DNA of 64,000 nucleotides from Candidatus Phytoplasma oryzae (GCA_027945135.1 CP116038.1:186001-250000); one strand, 5' to 3'; shown: positions 1 through 10,176, numbered from the stretch's first letter. Numbers and translations: made by a program. The notes: generated from the letters alone by a model not told the origin.

Positions 1-134
1 AATTTTTACAGATAATTTATCTTAAATAAACTATAACCTTAACTATTATAACTATTATAATAATTTTTGTATAATTTTTTTAATAAATTATTAAATATTA
101 TATTTATATATTTTACAAAAGAGGTTTAAAAAAT

Positions 135-616
135 ATGAATTTTCAAAAAAATAAAAAAAAATATTTAGTTTTTTCATTTTTTTTATTATAATTTTTATAA
201 TATTTATTTTTTATAAATTTTTTGCTTTTTTTTGTGCAAAAAAATATTTAAAATTTAATTCTTATCAAAAAGAATTCAAAAATCAAAAAAAATTAAAAGA
301 AGATTTTTTTTCAAATTTAAAACCTTTTGATATAAACAAAAAAGAATCTTTTATTTATGATAAAAATTTGATAAATGATTTCGATGAAAAAGAAAAAAAT
401 AAATTAGAATGTGAATATAGAGAAAAATTAGATAAAGATATATTTATTCAAAAAAAATATTTAAATTTAATTCAATTGGAAATTCAAAATTTAAAATCTA
501 AATTATTGTATAATTCAGATACTATTTATAAAAATACTGATGTAAAAAAATTAGAAGAAAAAGAAAAAGAAATAGAACAAGAACTCCAAAAATTAAATAA
601 AAAAAGAAATATTTGA
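135..616 (+). pseudogene. Frameshifted TM + coiled-coil protein
   Basis: Two reading frames that belong together. The first starts at ATG 135, behind a GAGG at 121-124, and stops at 189. The frame used from 185 to 616 continues the same kind of protein: a hydrophobic segment rich in I and F, then a K/E/N-rich coiled coil ending in TGA. The break lies in a run of eight T (177-184); one extra T would join the frames into about 160 residues with an N-terminal membrane anchor. The layout matches the intact gene at 62883. It may be a real pseudogene, a slipping homopolymer or an assembly error. Function is not recognised. Confidence 0.5.
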
Positions 617-662
617 TTAATGATTAAAATAATTAATTAATTATTTTTAATTATTTTTGATT

Positions 663-2882
663 TTATAATTTTTGTAAAGAAGGATGAGTTATTAAAATAT
701 TTTTTATACCATGTGGTGGCAAGAATGATATAGTAATTATGTTTTCTTTAATTGAAATTATTTTACCTATTCCAAATATATTGTGTTTTATATTTTCTGC
801 TATTTTATAAAAAACTTTTTTTGTTTTATTTTGGAAAAGATTTTTCGAATTATAAATTTTTGTATTAGGATAATTTAATTTCATTTCTTTAATAAAACAA
901 ATAGGTTTAGAAAAGTTTTGTTTTCCAAATAAAAATCTGTTTTGTACGCTTGTTATATATAAAGCTTTTTTTGCTCTTGTGATGGCTACATAAGCTAATC
1001 TTCTTTCTTCTTCTATTGAAGATTTTTTATGATTATTTGTATAATTAAAAATTTTATTTGTATTATGTAAAAATATTTTTTCTTCTAATCCGATAAAAAA
1101 AACTATTTTAAATTCTAATCCTTTGGCTTTATGAATAGAAGATAGAATTATTTTATTTTTTTTTTTATTTATATCATTTTCATTAAATAATGTTATTTGC
1201 TCTAATATAATATTTATTTTATCTTCAAAATTATTTATATTTTCTGAAAATTTATATTCATTAAAAATATTTTGAAGTCTTGTTAAATTATTTTTTAATT
1301 CTTCTTGTTTTATTTCTTTAATATTTTGATAAAAATTTTTATTTAATGAATCTGAATATCCTATTATGTTATCTATTACAAAAATAATATTTGATATAGA
1401 ACATTCTTTTTTTTTAAAAAGATTATAAATTTTTTGAAATGTATTATAAAAATTATAGATTTTTTTACTAATTTTAGTTTTCTTTTTAATTTCATCTTCT
1501 ATAGTCCGAAATAAAGATATATTTTTTTCTAAAGATATTTTTTCTAATTTTTCTATAGTTTTTAATCCTATCTTTCTTGAAGGAATATTAATGATTTTTT
1601 TTAAATAAAAATTTTTTTCAGGATTGATTAATGCATTTAAATAATTCAGAAAAACTTTTATTTCTTTTTTATTATAAAAAGCCATATAACCTTGTATATG
1701 ATAAGGAATATTATTTATAATTAAATTATTTTCTATTTCTTTGCTTAAATCGTTTAATCTATATAAAATAGCAAAATCTTCGAAAAAGTTTTTTTTATTA
1801 TTTATTAATTTTTTAATTTCTTCTACTATAAATTTAGATTCTGAATAAGAATTTAAAAAATGTTTATAAATAACTTTTTGTCCGTTACCTATAATACTTT
1901 CTAATTTATTATTTTTAAAAATTTGTTCATTTTTATAGTTATTTTGAATTAAAAGGTTTGATTTAGATAATATATTTTTTGTTGAACGATAATTCTTAAA
2001 TAAACGATATATTACTGCATTAAAATCTTTTAAAAAAAGTTCACTGCAGATAATATCTGAACCTCTAAAATTATAAATATTTTGATTAGGATCTCCAACA
2101 ACAAATAAAATATTATTTTTTCCTAATATTTTAATTATTTGATATTGAATTATATCTATATCTTGAAATTCATCTACTAATATATAAAGAAATTTTTTTT
2201 GATAAAATTGAGAAATTAATTTGTTTTCAGATAATAATTCATAATTATTTATTATTAAGTCATCAAAATCCATTAAATTATTTGTAATTAAAAAATTTTG
2301 GTATTTTAAATAAATTTTTTCTATTTCTTCTAAATTTTTTATTAATTCTAAACGATGATTAAAATCATTATTTTTTTTTATATTTGTTTTGTTACTTTTA
2401 AAGTTAATTTTATTTATTATTTTTTTTCGAATTTTTTTTGTTTTGTAATAAGAAATATAATTTTTAATTTGACTTATAGAATTAATTTTTGTTGTTAAGT
2501 TAAATTTTTTTATTTGTTCTTTTAAAATAATTTTAGATTCTTGTTCATTTATAATGTTGAAATAAATATCAAAATCATTTTTATTTTTTTTTAATATTTT
2601 ATTACTTAAAGAATGAAAAGTTTCTATATTTAAATTTTCAAAATCTTCTTTCAATATTTCTTGTAATCTATTTTTCATTTCTTGAGCAGCATTGTTAGTA
2701 AAAGTTATAGCTAAAATATTTTCTTTTTGAATTTTTAGTTCTTTTAATAAAAAAATAATTTTAGATATTAAAGTTTTGGTTTTTCCTGTACCTGCTCCAG
2801 CTAATACGTATATTGAATTTTTTTTATCTTCTATTATTTTTTTTTGTTCTTCATTAAGATTTTTTATCCATATTTTATTCAT
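663..2882 (-). CDS. pcrA: UvrD/PcrA-type DNA helicase
   Basis: Superfamily 1A 3'-5' DNA helicase of 739 residues, the usual PcrA/UvrD length, acting in repair and replication restart. Visible motifs: Walker A GAGTGKT (29-35), DEFQD (about 235), GDPNQNIYNFRG (about 262), HKAKGLEF (about 587) and AITRAKKAL near the C-terminus (motif VI). The last 40 residues (FGIGKI..., HGIKNILITHPSLQKL) resemble the PcrA Tudor-like RNA polymerase-binding domain, so PcrA is preferred over Rep. It lies nine bases downstream of tpiA on the same strand, so co-transcription is likely. Confidence 0.93.
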   Translation of the reverse strand: MNKIWIKNLNEEQKKIIEDKKNSIYVLAGAGTGKTKTLISKIIFLLKELKIQKENILAITFTNNAAQEMKNRLQEILKEDFENLNIETFHSLSNKILKKNKNDFDIYFNIINEQESKIILKEQIKKFNLTTKINSISQIKNYISYYKTKKIRKKIINKINFKSNKTNIKKNNDFNHRLELIKNLEEIEKIYLKYQNFLITNNLMDFDDLIINNYELLSENKLISQFYQKKFLYILVDEFQDIDIIQYQIIKILGKNNILFVVGDPNQNIYNFRGSDIICSELFLKDFNAVIYRLFKNYRSTKNILSKSNLLIQNNYKNEQIFKNNKLESIIGNGQKVIYKHFLNSYSESKFIVEEIKKLINNKKNFFEDFAILYRLNDLSKEIENNLIINNIPYHIQGYMAFYNKKEIKVFLNYLNALINPEKNFYLKKIINIPSRKIGLKTIEKLEKISLEKNISLFRTIEDEIKKKTKISKKIYNFYNTFQKIYNLFKKKECSISNIIFVIDNIIGYSDSLNKNFYQNIKEIKQEELKNNLTRLQNIFNEYKFSENINNFEDKINIILEQITLFNENDINKKKNKIILSSIHKAKGLEFKIVFFIGLEEKIFLHNTNKIFNYTNNHKKSSIEEERRLAYVAITRAKKALYITSVQNRFLFGKQNFSKPICFIKEMKLNYPNTKIYNSKNLFQNKTKKVFYKIAENIKHNIFGIGKIISIKENIITISFLPPHGIKNILITHPSLQKL

Positions 2883-2891
2883 TTTTGAGTA

Positions 2892-3722
2892 TTAATATCC
2901 CTGTCCTTTTTTATATGTTGCGATTTTTTTTAAATTTTTTTCTTTCATTTTTTCTTTATTTATTTTTTCGGCTATTTTTGTGAAAAATAAAAAATGAGAA
3001 AAATTTAAAGAATTTTTTCCTATTAAAATACCATCTATTTCTTTTTCTTTTAAGAAATATTTTGCGTTTGTAACTGAAATAGAACCTCCATAAATTATTC
3101 TTATTTTTTCTGATATTTGATTTGAAAATAAAATACTTATTTTTTTTCGAATTTTTTCTATTACTTTATTTATTTTTTGAGGGTTAATTTTTATATTATT
3201 TTTACCAATAGCCCAAAAAGGTTCATAAGCCAATATAATATTTTTTATATCTTTATGTTGAATATTTTTTAAAATTTTTTCTATTTGTTTATTTAAAAAA
3301 ATTTCAGTTTTTTTTTTTGTATTTTTTTCTTCTGAAATTTCTCCTATACATACTATAGGAGAAATTTGATGAGACAAAACAGATAAAAGTTTTAAATTAA
3401 CTATATTATCATTTTCTCCGAAATATATTCTTCTTTCGCTATGTCCTAATAATACATATTTTATACCTAAACTTTTAATATTTTGAGGAGAAATTTCTCC
3501 TGTATAAGCTCCTTGGTTTTTATAAAAAACATTTTGCGCGCCTATTCTTAAATTTTTTCCTTCTATTTGCGTTAGTGAATCTAATAAAGTTATTTGAGGA
3601 AAAATAATTGTTTCTATATTTTTTCTATTAGGTATTTTATTATTAATTTTAAAAACAAATTCTATTGCTTCATCTTTACATTTATTCATTTTCCAATTAG
3701 CTGCTATAATAATTTTTCTCAT
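2892..3722 (-). CDS. tpiA: Triosephosphate isomerase
   Basis: Glycolytic interconversion of dihydroxyacetone phosphate and glyceraldehyde 3-phosphate in the cytosol. Family signatures are present: AANWKMNK with the substrate-binding lysine at about 11, the histidine of LLGHSERR (about 97-102), catalytic glutamate in AYEPFWAIGK (about 165-174) and the phosphate-binding YGGSI. At 276 residues it is some 20 longer than typical because of a lysine-rich C-terminal tail. Nothing suggests loss of activity. Glycolysis is central because phytoplasmas lack other main ways to make ATP. Confidence 0.95.
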   Translation of the reverse strand: MRKIIIAANWKMNKCKDEAIEFVFKINNKIPNRKNIETIIFPQITLLDSLTQIEGKNLRIGAQNVFYKNQGAYTGEISPQNIKSLGIKYVLLGHSERRIYFGENDNIVNLKLLSVLSHQISPIVCIGEISEEKNTKKKTEIFLNKQIEKILKNIQHKDIKNIILAYEPFWAIGKNNIKINPQKINKVIEKIRKKISILFSNQISEKIRIIYGGSISVTNAKYFLKEKEIDGILIGKNSLNFSHFLFFTKIAEKINKEKMKEKNLKKIATYKKGQGY

Positions 3723-3763
3723 AATTGAACTGTCCTTTTAAAATGTTGTTTTTAATTATTTTT

Positions 3764-4297
3764 TTAATATATTTTTTTAATTTTTAATATTTTTGTTTTT
3801 TTTTGACTATGATTAAATAAATAGTATTCTTTTTCTGTAAATAAATAAAAACTGTTACCTTGAGATAATAAATTTTGGAATTTATTTAGAAATAATGTTA
3901 TTTCTCCTTCCAAAATAAAATAAAATTCTTCTTTTTCAGAATAACTTTCGATTAATGTTTGACCTTTAGGTTCTATTTCTATTATGATACATTCCATTTT
4001 ACAATTTTGTAAGTGTGGAAAAATATAACAAATGCTATTTTTTAATTCTTTGTTTTTTATTATTAAGTTTTTTTCAGGATTATTAATTTCTTCTATATTA
4101 TTTTTTTGTTGAAAAAAATCTGATGCTGATATTTGAAAAATTTTTAGCATATTGAATAAAATTTTTAAAGAAGGAGAAATTAAATTATTTTCTATTTGTG
4201 AAATATAACCACTTGTTACATTAATTTTTTTAGCTATTTCGGATTGCGTCATTTTATTATTTAGTCTTAAAATTCTAATTTTTAAACCTATATTCAC
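3764..4297 (-). CDS. XRE-family regulator with cupin domain
   Basis: A 177-residue two-domain transcription factor. Residues 5-60 form a lambda-repressor/Cro-type helix-turn-helix (RILRLNNKMTQSEIAKKIN, then VTSGYISQIENN). The C-terminal third (about 95-175) has the cupin pattern of PuuR-like regulators, including FYFILEGEITLFL. Such proteins bind DNA through the N-terminus and sense a small ligand in the cupin barrel. Regulators are scarce in phytoplasmas. It lies between tpiA and the coiled-coil gene on the same strand. Targets cannot be inferred from the sequence. Confidence 0.8.
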   Translation of the reverse strand: MNIGLKIRILRLNNKMTQSEIAKKINVTSGYISQIENNLISPSLKILFNMLKIFQISASDFFQQKNNIEEINNPEKNLIIKNKELKNSICYIFPHLQNCKMECIIIEIEPKGQTLIESYSEKEEFYFILEGEITLFLNKFQNLLSQGNSFYLFTEKEYYLFNHSQKKTKILKIKKIY

Positions 4298-4318
4298 TTT
4301 TAATTTCCTTATTTTATT

Positions 4319-7300
4319 TTATTTAAAAAAATTAAAAAAGTTTTTATATAAAAAAATATTTTTTTGAATTTTTTTTTTTATTTTTATTTTTTGATTTTTA
4401 ATATTTTTTTTTAAATCTTGTTTTTCTTTTATATATTTCCACCAGTTTAATAAATTAGAATACCAAAAATATATTTTTTTAGTTTTGGATAAAAAAGAGA
4501 TTTTTTTTAAATTATTTTTATTAATTTTTTTTATTTTTTTTGTTATTTTTTTTTCATTTTTACAATATATTTTTTTCATAAAATTAAAATTTTCTAATAT
4601 TTTATTTTTTTCTTTTTCTTTTAATTTTTTGTTTATTTTAATTTTTTGTGATTCTATAAAAATAGTTTTTGTATATATTTGGTTTTTTTTATTTAAAATA
4701 GATAAAATATCTATTTCTTCTTCTTTTTTTTTTTGTTTTATTTTTTTCATTTGATATAAAAAATCGTTTTGATTTATTTCTTGTGCTTCTTTTAAATTTA
4801 ATTGAAGTAAAAACATTTGATCTTTCATAATTTTTAATTTATTTTCAGATGTTAATTTTATTTTTTTTATTTTATTTATTAAATCAATTTTTTTTTGTTT
4901 TGTTTTATTTTTAATATTTTGAATTTGAAAATTATATATTTCTTCTAAGATATTATCATATAAATAAGATATACAATTTATTTTTTCTTCATATTTTTCT
5001 AGTTTATTATTTTCATCTTTGTTTTTTATAATTTTTTCTAATAATTTGTTTAAGTTTATTTTAGGATAAAAATATTTTATATTTTTCAATAATTTATTCC
5101 AATAATAAAAGAATTTTACTTTATAAAATAATAAAAAAATTTTTGTTCCTAATGTTTTTTTTTTTTTAAAATTTTCTATTTTTTCTAAATAAGAAAAAAT
5201 TTTTTTTTGATAAAAATTATTTTTTTGAATTTTTTTATTTTGTTCTTTTTTTAGTTTAATGACTTTATTTTGAAAATTTATTTCATTTTTTTTTTCTTTA
5301 TGTTTTAATTTTAAATATTTTTTTTTAAAAATTATATAAAAATTTTCATATTTTTTAAATTTTTTTTCAATAGAAAAAAATAAATTGTTTTTATTAAAAT
5401 TTGAATAAATTTTGTTTTGATTTATTATATTTTTTAAAACAAATATGTTTTGTCTATAATATTCTATTAAGTTTTTATTTAAATTTATTTTTATTTGTAA
5501 ATTGTTTTTGTTGAAAAAATAAATTTGTTGTAGAAATAAGTAATAATTATGAAATTGTTTTTCTTTGTTGTTATCTATAAAGTTGTCAAATAGTTGGTGT
5601 ATAAAAGAAAATTGTATAATAGAAAAGACTTTTTTTTGACATTTCAAAATTTGAAAGTAAGAATTTAATTTAAATTTTATTTTTTGAAAAATTTTTTTTT
5701 CTTTAATTTTTGTTTCTTTTATATATTTTTCGAATATATTTAAAGAATATAAATTTTTTTCTTGATTTTCAAAATATTTTTGTTTTAAATATTGAAAATG
5801 TATTTTTTTTAGTTTATTTCTTTTTAAAAAATCTTGTTTATTTTTTTCTAAAATTATTTTTTGTTTTTGAAATTGATATTCTTGATTATTTTTAATATTT
5901 ATAATATTATTTTCTAATTCTTCTATTTTTTCCTGATTTTTTATAATATTTTGAAAATAATAAGATTTTAAATTAATTTTTTTTATTTGGATTTGCATTT
6001 TTAAAAGAGCGTTTTTTTTATTTTTTTCATTTGTTAAAAATATTTTTTTTTTTTGTATACTTAAATTTTTTAATTTTATTTTTTCTAAAATTTTATTTTT
6101 TTCAAATAAGAATTGAATTTCTTGTTTTTTTATATCTTTTTCAGAATTAATTTCGATTATTTCATATTTTTTGTTTATTTCTAATATTCTTAATTCTAGT
6201 TCTAAATAATTTAATTTTTGCAAAAGATTATTTTTTAAAATTTTTTTTTCTTTTTTTTCTAAAATGATATTATTTTCAATTTTTTTTTTTATTTTTTTGG
6301 TTATAAAATTTTTTTCGATAGAAATTAAGTTTATTTTTTTGTTATAAAGAAATTTTATAAATATGTATTTTTTTCTCCATGAAAAAATTTTTTGTATATT
6401 TAAAAATTCATTATTAATGATTTTATTCAGAAAAGAAAGAAAATTTATATAATTAATTTTATTAATTTTATCGAAAATAAAAAAAATTTTTAATTTTTCT
6501 TGTTCAAATAAACTATTTTTTTCTTTTTTTAGATTTTCTTTTTTTATAATAAATTTATTTTGTTGTTGTAATAAAATTTGGTTGTGATTTTTTAATTCTT
6601 TTTCAAATATATTATTTATGTTTGTATTATTTTGTTGTAATATATTTTCTTCTTTTTTTTGTTCTATTTTTTCTATTGTTTCTATTTTTTCTTTATAATA
6701 GTTTTGAATGTTATTAATATCATTTTTATAGTTTTTTTTTAATATATTTATTTTTTCGTTTATGAAAAAAAATTTTTTATAAAAAAAGTTGTTAATTTTT
6801 TTTGTTTCTTCATTATTTTTTTTAGAAATTTCTTCTTTTTTTTGAAAAAAATCTTTTTCTATTTTTTTATTTTCTGATAAAGATTTATTCTCTATTATAA
6901 TTAATTTTTCTAAATTTTTTTTATATTCTGAATCTAAATTTTTTGTTTTTTGTTTAAATTCGATATATATTTTTTTTTTTTCAATATCTTCTTTTTCTAT
7001 ATCTTCATATATACATTTTTTTTTAGTTATTTTATCTTTTTTTTGTTGAATAATAGTTTTTTTTTCTATTAGTTGATTAAATTTTTTTTTAATAATTTCT
7101 ATATTATTATTATATTCAATATTTAATTTTTTTATTTCTTCAATAATGTTTTCTTTTAAATTAATATTTATTTTATTATTTTTATTTTCTATATAAATAT
7201 CTATATTTTTTTTATGATCTTCTGAAACAAAATTATTTTCGAATATTTTTTTATTTAGTTTTTCGATTTCTAAACAAAAATTTTTATCAGTTATTTTATT

Positions 7301-7333
7301 TTTATCATTTTCATTTTTAATTTCTACAAACAT
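4319..7333 (-). CDS. Very long coiled-coil protein, function unknown
   Basis: A 1004-residue protein built almost wholly of K, I, N, E, F, L and Q. Reading through it I find a single glycine and a single proline (near 745-775), so it must be nearly continuous alpha helix. There is no Walker A motif, so it is not a complete SMC or Rad50 ATPase; no signal peptide or clear membrane segment is visible. GAGG lies about 14 bases before the ATG. The reading frame is intact over 3 kb of very AT-rich DNA, which argues for selection. A cytoskeletal or scaffold role is possible but is inference. Confidence 0.7.
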   Translation of the reverse strand: MFVEIKNENDKNKITDKNFCLEIEKLNKKIFENNFVSEDHKKNIDIYIENKNNKININLKENIIEEIKKLNIEYNNNIEIIKKKFNQLIEKKTIIQQKKDKITKKKCIYEDIEKEDIEKKKIYIEFKQKTKNLDSEYKKNLEKLIIIENKSLSENKKIEKDFFQKKEEISKKNNEETKKINNFFYKKFFFINEKINILKKNYKNDINNIQNYYKEKIETIEKIEQKKEENILQQNNTNINNIFEKELKNHNQILLQQQNKFIIKKENLKKEKNSLFEQEKLKIFFIFDKINKINYINFLSFLNKIINNEFLNIQKIFSWRKKYIFIKFLYNKKINLISIEKNFITKKIKKKIENNIILEKKEKKILKNNLLQKLNYLELELRILEINKKYEIIEINSEKDIKKQEIQFLFEKNKILEKIKLKNLSIQKKKIFLTNEKNKKNALLKMQIQIKKINLKSYYFQNIIKNQEKIEELENNIINIKNNQEYQFQKQKIILEKNKQDFLKRNKLKKIHFQYLKQKYFENQEKNLYSLNIFEKYIKETKIKEKKIFQKIKFKLNSYFQILKCQKKVFSIIQFSFIHQLFDNFIDNNKEKQFHNYYLFLQQIYFFNKNNLQIKINLNKNLIEYYRQNIFVLKNIINQNKIYSNFNKNNLFFSIEKKFKKYENFYIIFKKKYLKLKHKEKKNEINFQNKVIKLKKEQNKKIQKNNFYQKKIFSYLEKIENFKKKKTLGTKIFLLFYKVKFFYYWNKLLKNIKYFYPKINLNKLLEKIIKNKDENNKLEKYEEKINCISYLYDNILEEIYNFQIQNIKNKTKQKKIDLINKIKKIKLTSENKLKIMKDQMFLLQLNLKEAQEINQNDFLYQMKKIKQKKKEEEIDILSILNKKNQIYTKTIFIESQKIKINKKLKEKEKNKILENFNFMKKIYCKNEKKITKKIKKINKNNLKKISFLSKTKKIYFWYSNLLNWWKYIKEKQDLKKNIKNQKIKIKKKIQKNIFLYKNFFNFFK

Positions 7334-7517
7334 ATAATTTATTAAACCTCGCTTAAAAAAATTTTAAATAAATTCTTTTTTCGTAATAAAAAAATACTTA
7401 TTAATTATATCATATTCAATTAATAGCGAAATTATAGCATATCAAAATGTAATTACTTTTAAGTTATATTTTTGGTTATGAAATTAAAAAATTTAATTTG
7501 AAAAAATTTAATTTTTT

Positions 7518-7547
7518 TTGTGAATATGAATTTACTTATTATATAAT
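7518..7547 (+). promoter_or_regulatory. Sigma-70-type promoter of ruvAB
   Basis: TTGTGA (7518-7523) and TATAAT (7542-7547) with an 18-base spacer, about 40 bases before the ruvA start. A perfect -10 box and near-consensus spacing make this one of the more credible promoters in an AT-rich background. Confidence 0.5.
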
Positions 7548-7585
7548 TGTAAAGAAATAATTTTGAGGAGTGTTACGAAAGAAAT

Positions 7586-8149
7586 ATGTTTTATTATTTT
7601 AAAGGAACTATTTTAGAAATAAAAAAAAATAGTGTTATTTTAGAAAATTTTAACATTGGATATGTTATTTATTTTTATAAGCCTGAAAATTTTTTTGTTT
7701 TAAATCAAGAAGTAAAAATATTTACTCATTTTTATGTTAGAGAAAATATAAATTGTTTATATGGATTTTTAAATAAAGAAATGTTGTTTTTTTTTCAAAA
7801 ATTGATAAATATTCCTGGTATAGGACCTAAAAGCGCTCTTTCAATGTCAAATTCAGATTTTTTACAACAAATAAAAGAATCTTTAAAAAATAATAATTTA
7901 TCTAAATTATTAGAATTTCCTGGAATCGGACAAAAAACAGCTAAACAAATTATTTTTCATTTTAAAGATGATTTATTATTTTTTGATAATGAAAATTTAT
8001 TTTTAAATAAAAAAAAAAATGTACTAGAAGCCTTAATGAGTTTGGGATTTAATAAAAAAGAGATTGAAATTATTTTTCCAAAACTTAATTTTGAGGAAAA
8101 TTTAGAAGTTATAATTAAAAAAGCTTTATTTTATCTTAACCGAAATTAA
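7586..8149 (+). CDS. ruvA: Holliday junction DNA helicase subunit RuvA
   Basis: A 187-residue protein that binds four-way junctions and loads RuvB for branch migration. It has an N-terminal OB-like domain (1-65), two helix-hairpin-helix motifs (IPGIGPKSAL at about 75 and FPGIGQKTAK at about 112) and a small C-terminal domain III (about 143-187) that contacts RuvB. GAGGAG lies at 7564-7569, about 16 bases from the ATG. It is followed 81 bases later by ruvB, as in most bacteria, and there is no ruvC in the window. Confidence 0.93.
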   Translation: MFYYFKGTILEIKKNSVILENFNIGYVIYFYKPENFFVLNQEVKIFTHFYVRENINCLYGFLNKEMLFFFQKLINIPGIGPKSALSMSNSDFLQQIKESLKNNNLSKLLEFPGIGQKTAKQIIFHFKDDLLFFDNENLFLNKKKNVLEALMSLGFNKKEIEIIFPKLNFEENLEVIIKKALFYLNRN

Positions 8150-8230
8150 AAATGATAATATTATAATTTAAATAATTGAATTAAAATATAAAATTTATAA
8201 ATTTATAAATAATTAAAAGAGTTAAAAAAT

Positions 8231-9214
8231 ATGTCAGTAATTGTTGATAAAATTTCAAAAAATGTTAAAGATGAACCATTTTTACGACCGCAAACTTTAG
8301 AAGAGTATATAGGCCAAGAAAATATTAAGAAAATTCTTAGTGTTTATTTAACAGCAGCGAAAAAAAGAAATGAATCATTAGATCATGTTTTGTTTTATGG
8401 TCCACCTGGTTTAGGAAAAACTACCTTAGCGAAAATTATTTCTAATGAATTAAAAGTGGATTTTAAAACAGCAAATGGTTCTAATTTAGAAAAAATAGGA
8501 GATTTAGCGGCTCTTCTTAGTAGTTTACAAATAGGAGATGTTTTATTTATTGATGAAATACATAGTATGCCTAAAAATGTTGAAGAAGTTTTATATTCTG
8601 CTATGGAAGATTATGTTTTAAATGTTATGATAGGCAAAAACGAAGAAAAAAGAAATATTAGAATTGATTTGCCACCTTTTTCTCTTATAGGAGCTACTAC
8701 TAAATTTGGTAATATTTCCTTTCCTTTAAGAGATCGTTTTGGTCTTATTTTAAAATTAGATTACTATCAAGAAAAAGAATTAGAACTTATTTTAAAAAGA
8801 ACTTCTTTGGTTTATGGTAATAAGACAGAAAAAAAAGCTTTGGAAGAATTAGCTAAAAGGAGTAGAGGAACTCCCAGAATTGCTAATCGTTTATTAAGAA
8901 GAGTAAGAGATTTTGCGGAAATTTATTCTGATAAAGTTATTACTTATCAAATTACTCTTGAGACTTTAAATAAATTACAAATAGATTGTAATGGTTTAAA
9001 CGCAATAGATTATGTTTATTTAAATAGTTTAGTAAAAAAATTTAATTGTGGTCCTGTAGGTTTGAAGAATATTGCTGCTACTATAGGAGAAGAAACATTT
9101 ACTATTGAAGAAGTATATGAACCTTTTTTAATAAAAGAAGGTTATATCAAAAGAACTTCTCGCGGAAGGATTGCGACTAGATTGGCTATAGATTTATTTA
9201 AAGATAAAAAATAA
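8231..9214 (+). CDS. ruvB: Holliday junction branch migration ATPase RuvB
   Basis: AAA+ motor of the RuvAB branch-migration complex, 327 residues, normal length. Walker A GPPGLGKTT is at 57-65, Walker B LFIDEIH at about 105, the sensor segment GATTKFGNI and the arginine finger in RDRFG follow, and the C-terminal winged helix ends the protein (KEGYIKRTSRGRIAT). It is the second gene of the ruvAB operon, and a hairpin terminator follows at 9231-9277. Since recA is split in this window, ruvAB may serve fork repair more than classical recombination; that is inference. Confidence 0.96.
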   Translation: MSVIVDKISKNVKDEPFLRPQTLEEYIGQENIKKILSVYLTAAKKRNESLDHVLFYGPPGLGKTTLAKIISNELKVDFKTANGSNLEKIGDLAALLSSLQIGDVLFIDEIHSMPKNVEEVLYSAMEDYVLNVMIGKNEEKRNIRIDLPPFSLIGATTKFGNISFPLRDRFGLILKLDYYQEKELELILKRTSLVYGNKTEKKALEELAKRSRGTPRIANRLLRRVRDFAEIYSDKVITYQITLETLNKLQIDCNGLNAIDYVYLNSLVKKFNCGPVGLKNIAATIGEETFTIEEVYEPFLIKEGYIKRTSRGRIATRLAIDLFKDKK

Positions 9215-9230
9215 ATTGAATAATAAAAAT

Positions 9231-9277
9231 AATAATTTTTATTTATAAAATTTATTATAATAAAAATTATTTTTTTT
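9231..9277 (+). terminator. Rho-independent terminator after ruvB
   Basis: Perfect 13-bp AT-only stem (9231-9243 with 9259-9271) followed by a T run. It starts 16 bases after the ruvB stop. Confidence 0.55.
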
Positions 9278-9401
9278 ATTTTTTTTATGTATAATTAATT
9301 TGTTTGTAAAATATTAAAAATATAAATAAAAAAAATATTAAAAATATTAATAATATTTATTTTTTTAAAAAAAGATAAAAAGGTTTTATTTATTTTGATA
9401 T

Positions 9402-10115
9402 ATGAATGTTAATATGATAAATGTTAAAAATATTTCTAAAACATTTTTAATAAATAAAAAAATATTTTCTGTTTTAAACAATATTAATTTAAAAATTTAT
9501 TCTCAAGAAATTTTTGGTTTAGTAGGAGATACTGGTTCTGGTAAAACTACTTTATTAAATATTCTATTTGGTTTTTTGAAACCTGATTATAATTCTAGAA
9601 CTTTTATTAGAAGAAATTTTGATAGATATCAAAGTGCAATGATTTTTCAAAATTTCAATCTTTTAAAAAATCTTACTGTTTTTGATAATGTTTCTTTGCC
9701 TTTGAAAATAAGAAAAGTTTTTACAAAAAAAGAGAAAAAAAAAATTTTTGATATTATTGATTTTGTAGGATTAAAAGATTACATTCATTTTTATCCTCAT
9801 AATTTATCTGGAGGACAGAAACAGAGAGCAGCTATTGCTAGGAGTTTAGTTTATGAACCTAAGATTATCTTTTGCGATGAACCTACTTCTTCTTTAAATA
9901 TTAATTCTGTGAAAAATATTTTAAACTTATTTTATCGAATCAATAATAAATTAAAAACAACAATTGTTTTGGTATCTCATGATCCTTTTGTTATCAAAAC
10001 TATATGTAATAGAGTAGCTATCTTAAATAAAGGAAAAATAGAAGAAATTATTATTTTAAAACCATCTTATAATTTTGATAATATTTCTTATTCAACTTTA
10101 TTTAAGAAAAATTAA
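9402..10115 (+). CDS. metN: ABC importer ATPase, MetN-like
   Basis: ATP-binding subunit of an importer, 237 residues. Walker A GDTGSGKT (42-49), Q-loop in MIFQNFNLL (about 80), signature LSGGQKQR (135-142), Walker B IIFCDEP (to E160) and the switch histidine in VSHD are all present. It lacks the C-terminal regulatory domain found in longer MetN proteins. MetQ-like and MetI-like genes follow, so the most likely cargo is methionine or a related amino acid or peptide. The ribosome-binding site (AAAAAGG, 9377-9383) is unusually far from the ATG. Confidence 0.8.
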   Translation: MNVNMINVKNISKTFLINKKIFSVLNNINLKIYSQEIFGLVGDTGSGKTTLLNILFGFLKPDYNSRTFIRRNFDRYQSAMIFQNFNLLKNLTVFDNVSLPLKIRKVFTKKEKKKIFDIIDFVGLKDYIHFYPHNLSGGQKQRAAIARSLVYEPKIIFCDEPTSSLNINSVKNILNLFYRINNKLKTTIVLVSHDPFVIKTICNRVAILNKGKIEEIIILKPSYNFDNISYSTLFKKN

Positions 10116-10176
10116 TGTAAATCAAAATTAATTTAATAAAATTATCATTTATATTTTAAAAAAGAAGGATTTAAAA

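Noticed and set aside
4485-5895. Plus-strand frames opposite the long coiled-coil gene
   Set aside because: Shadows of the lysine-rich minus-strand gene, which reads as F/I-rich on the other strand.
4319-7333. SMC/Rad50-type ATPase
   Set aside because: The coiled coil is long enough, but there is no Walker A, signature or Walker B motif, and almost no glycine.
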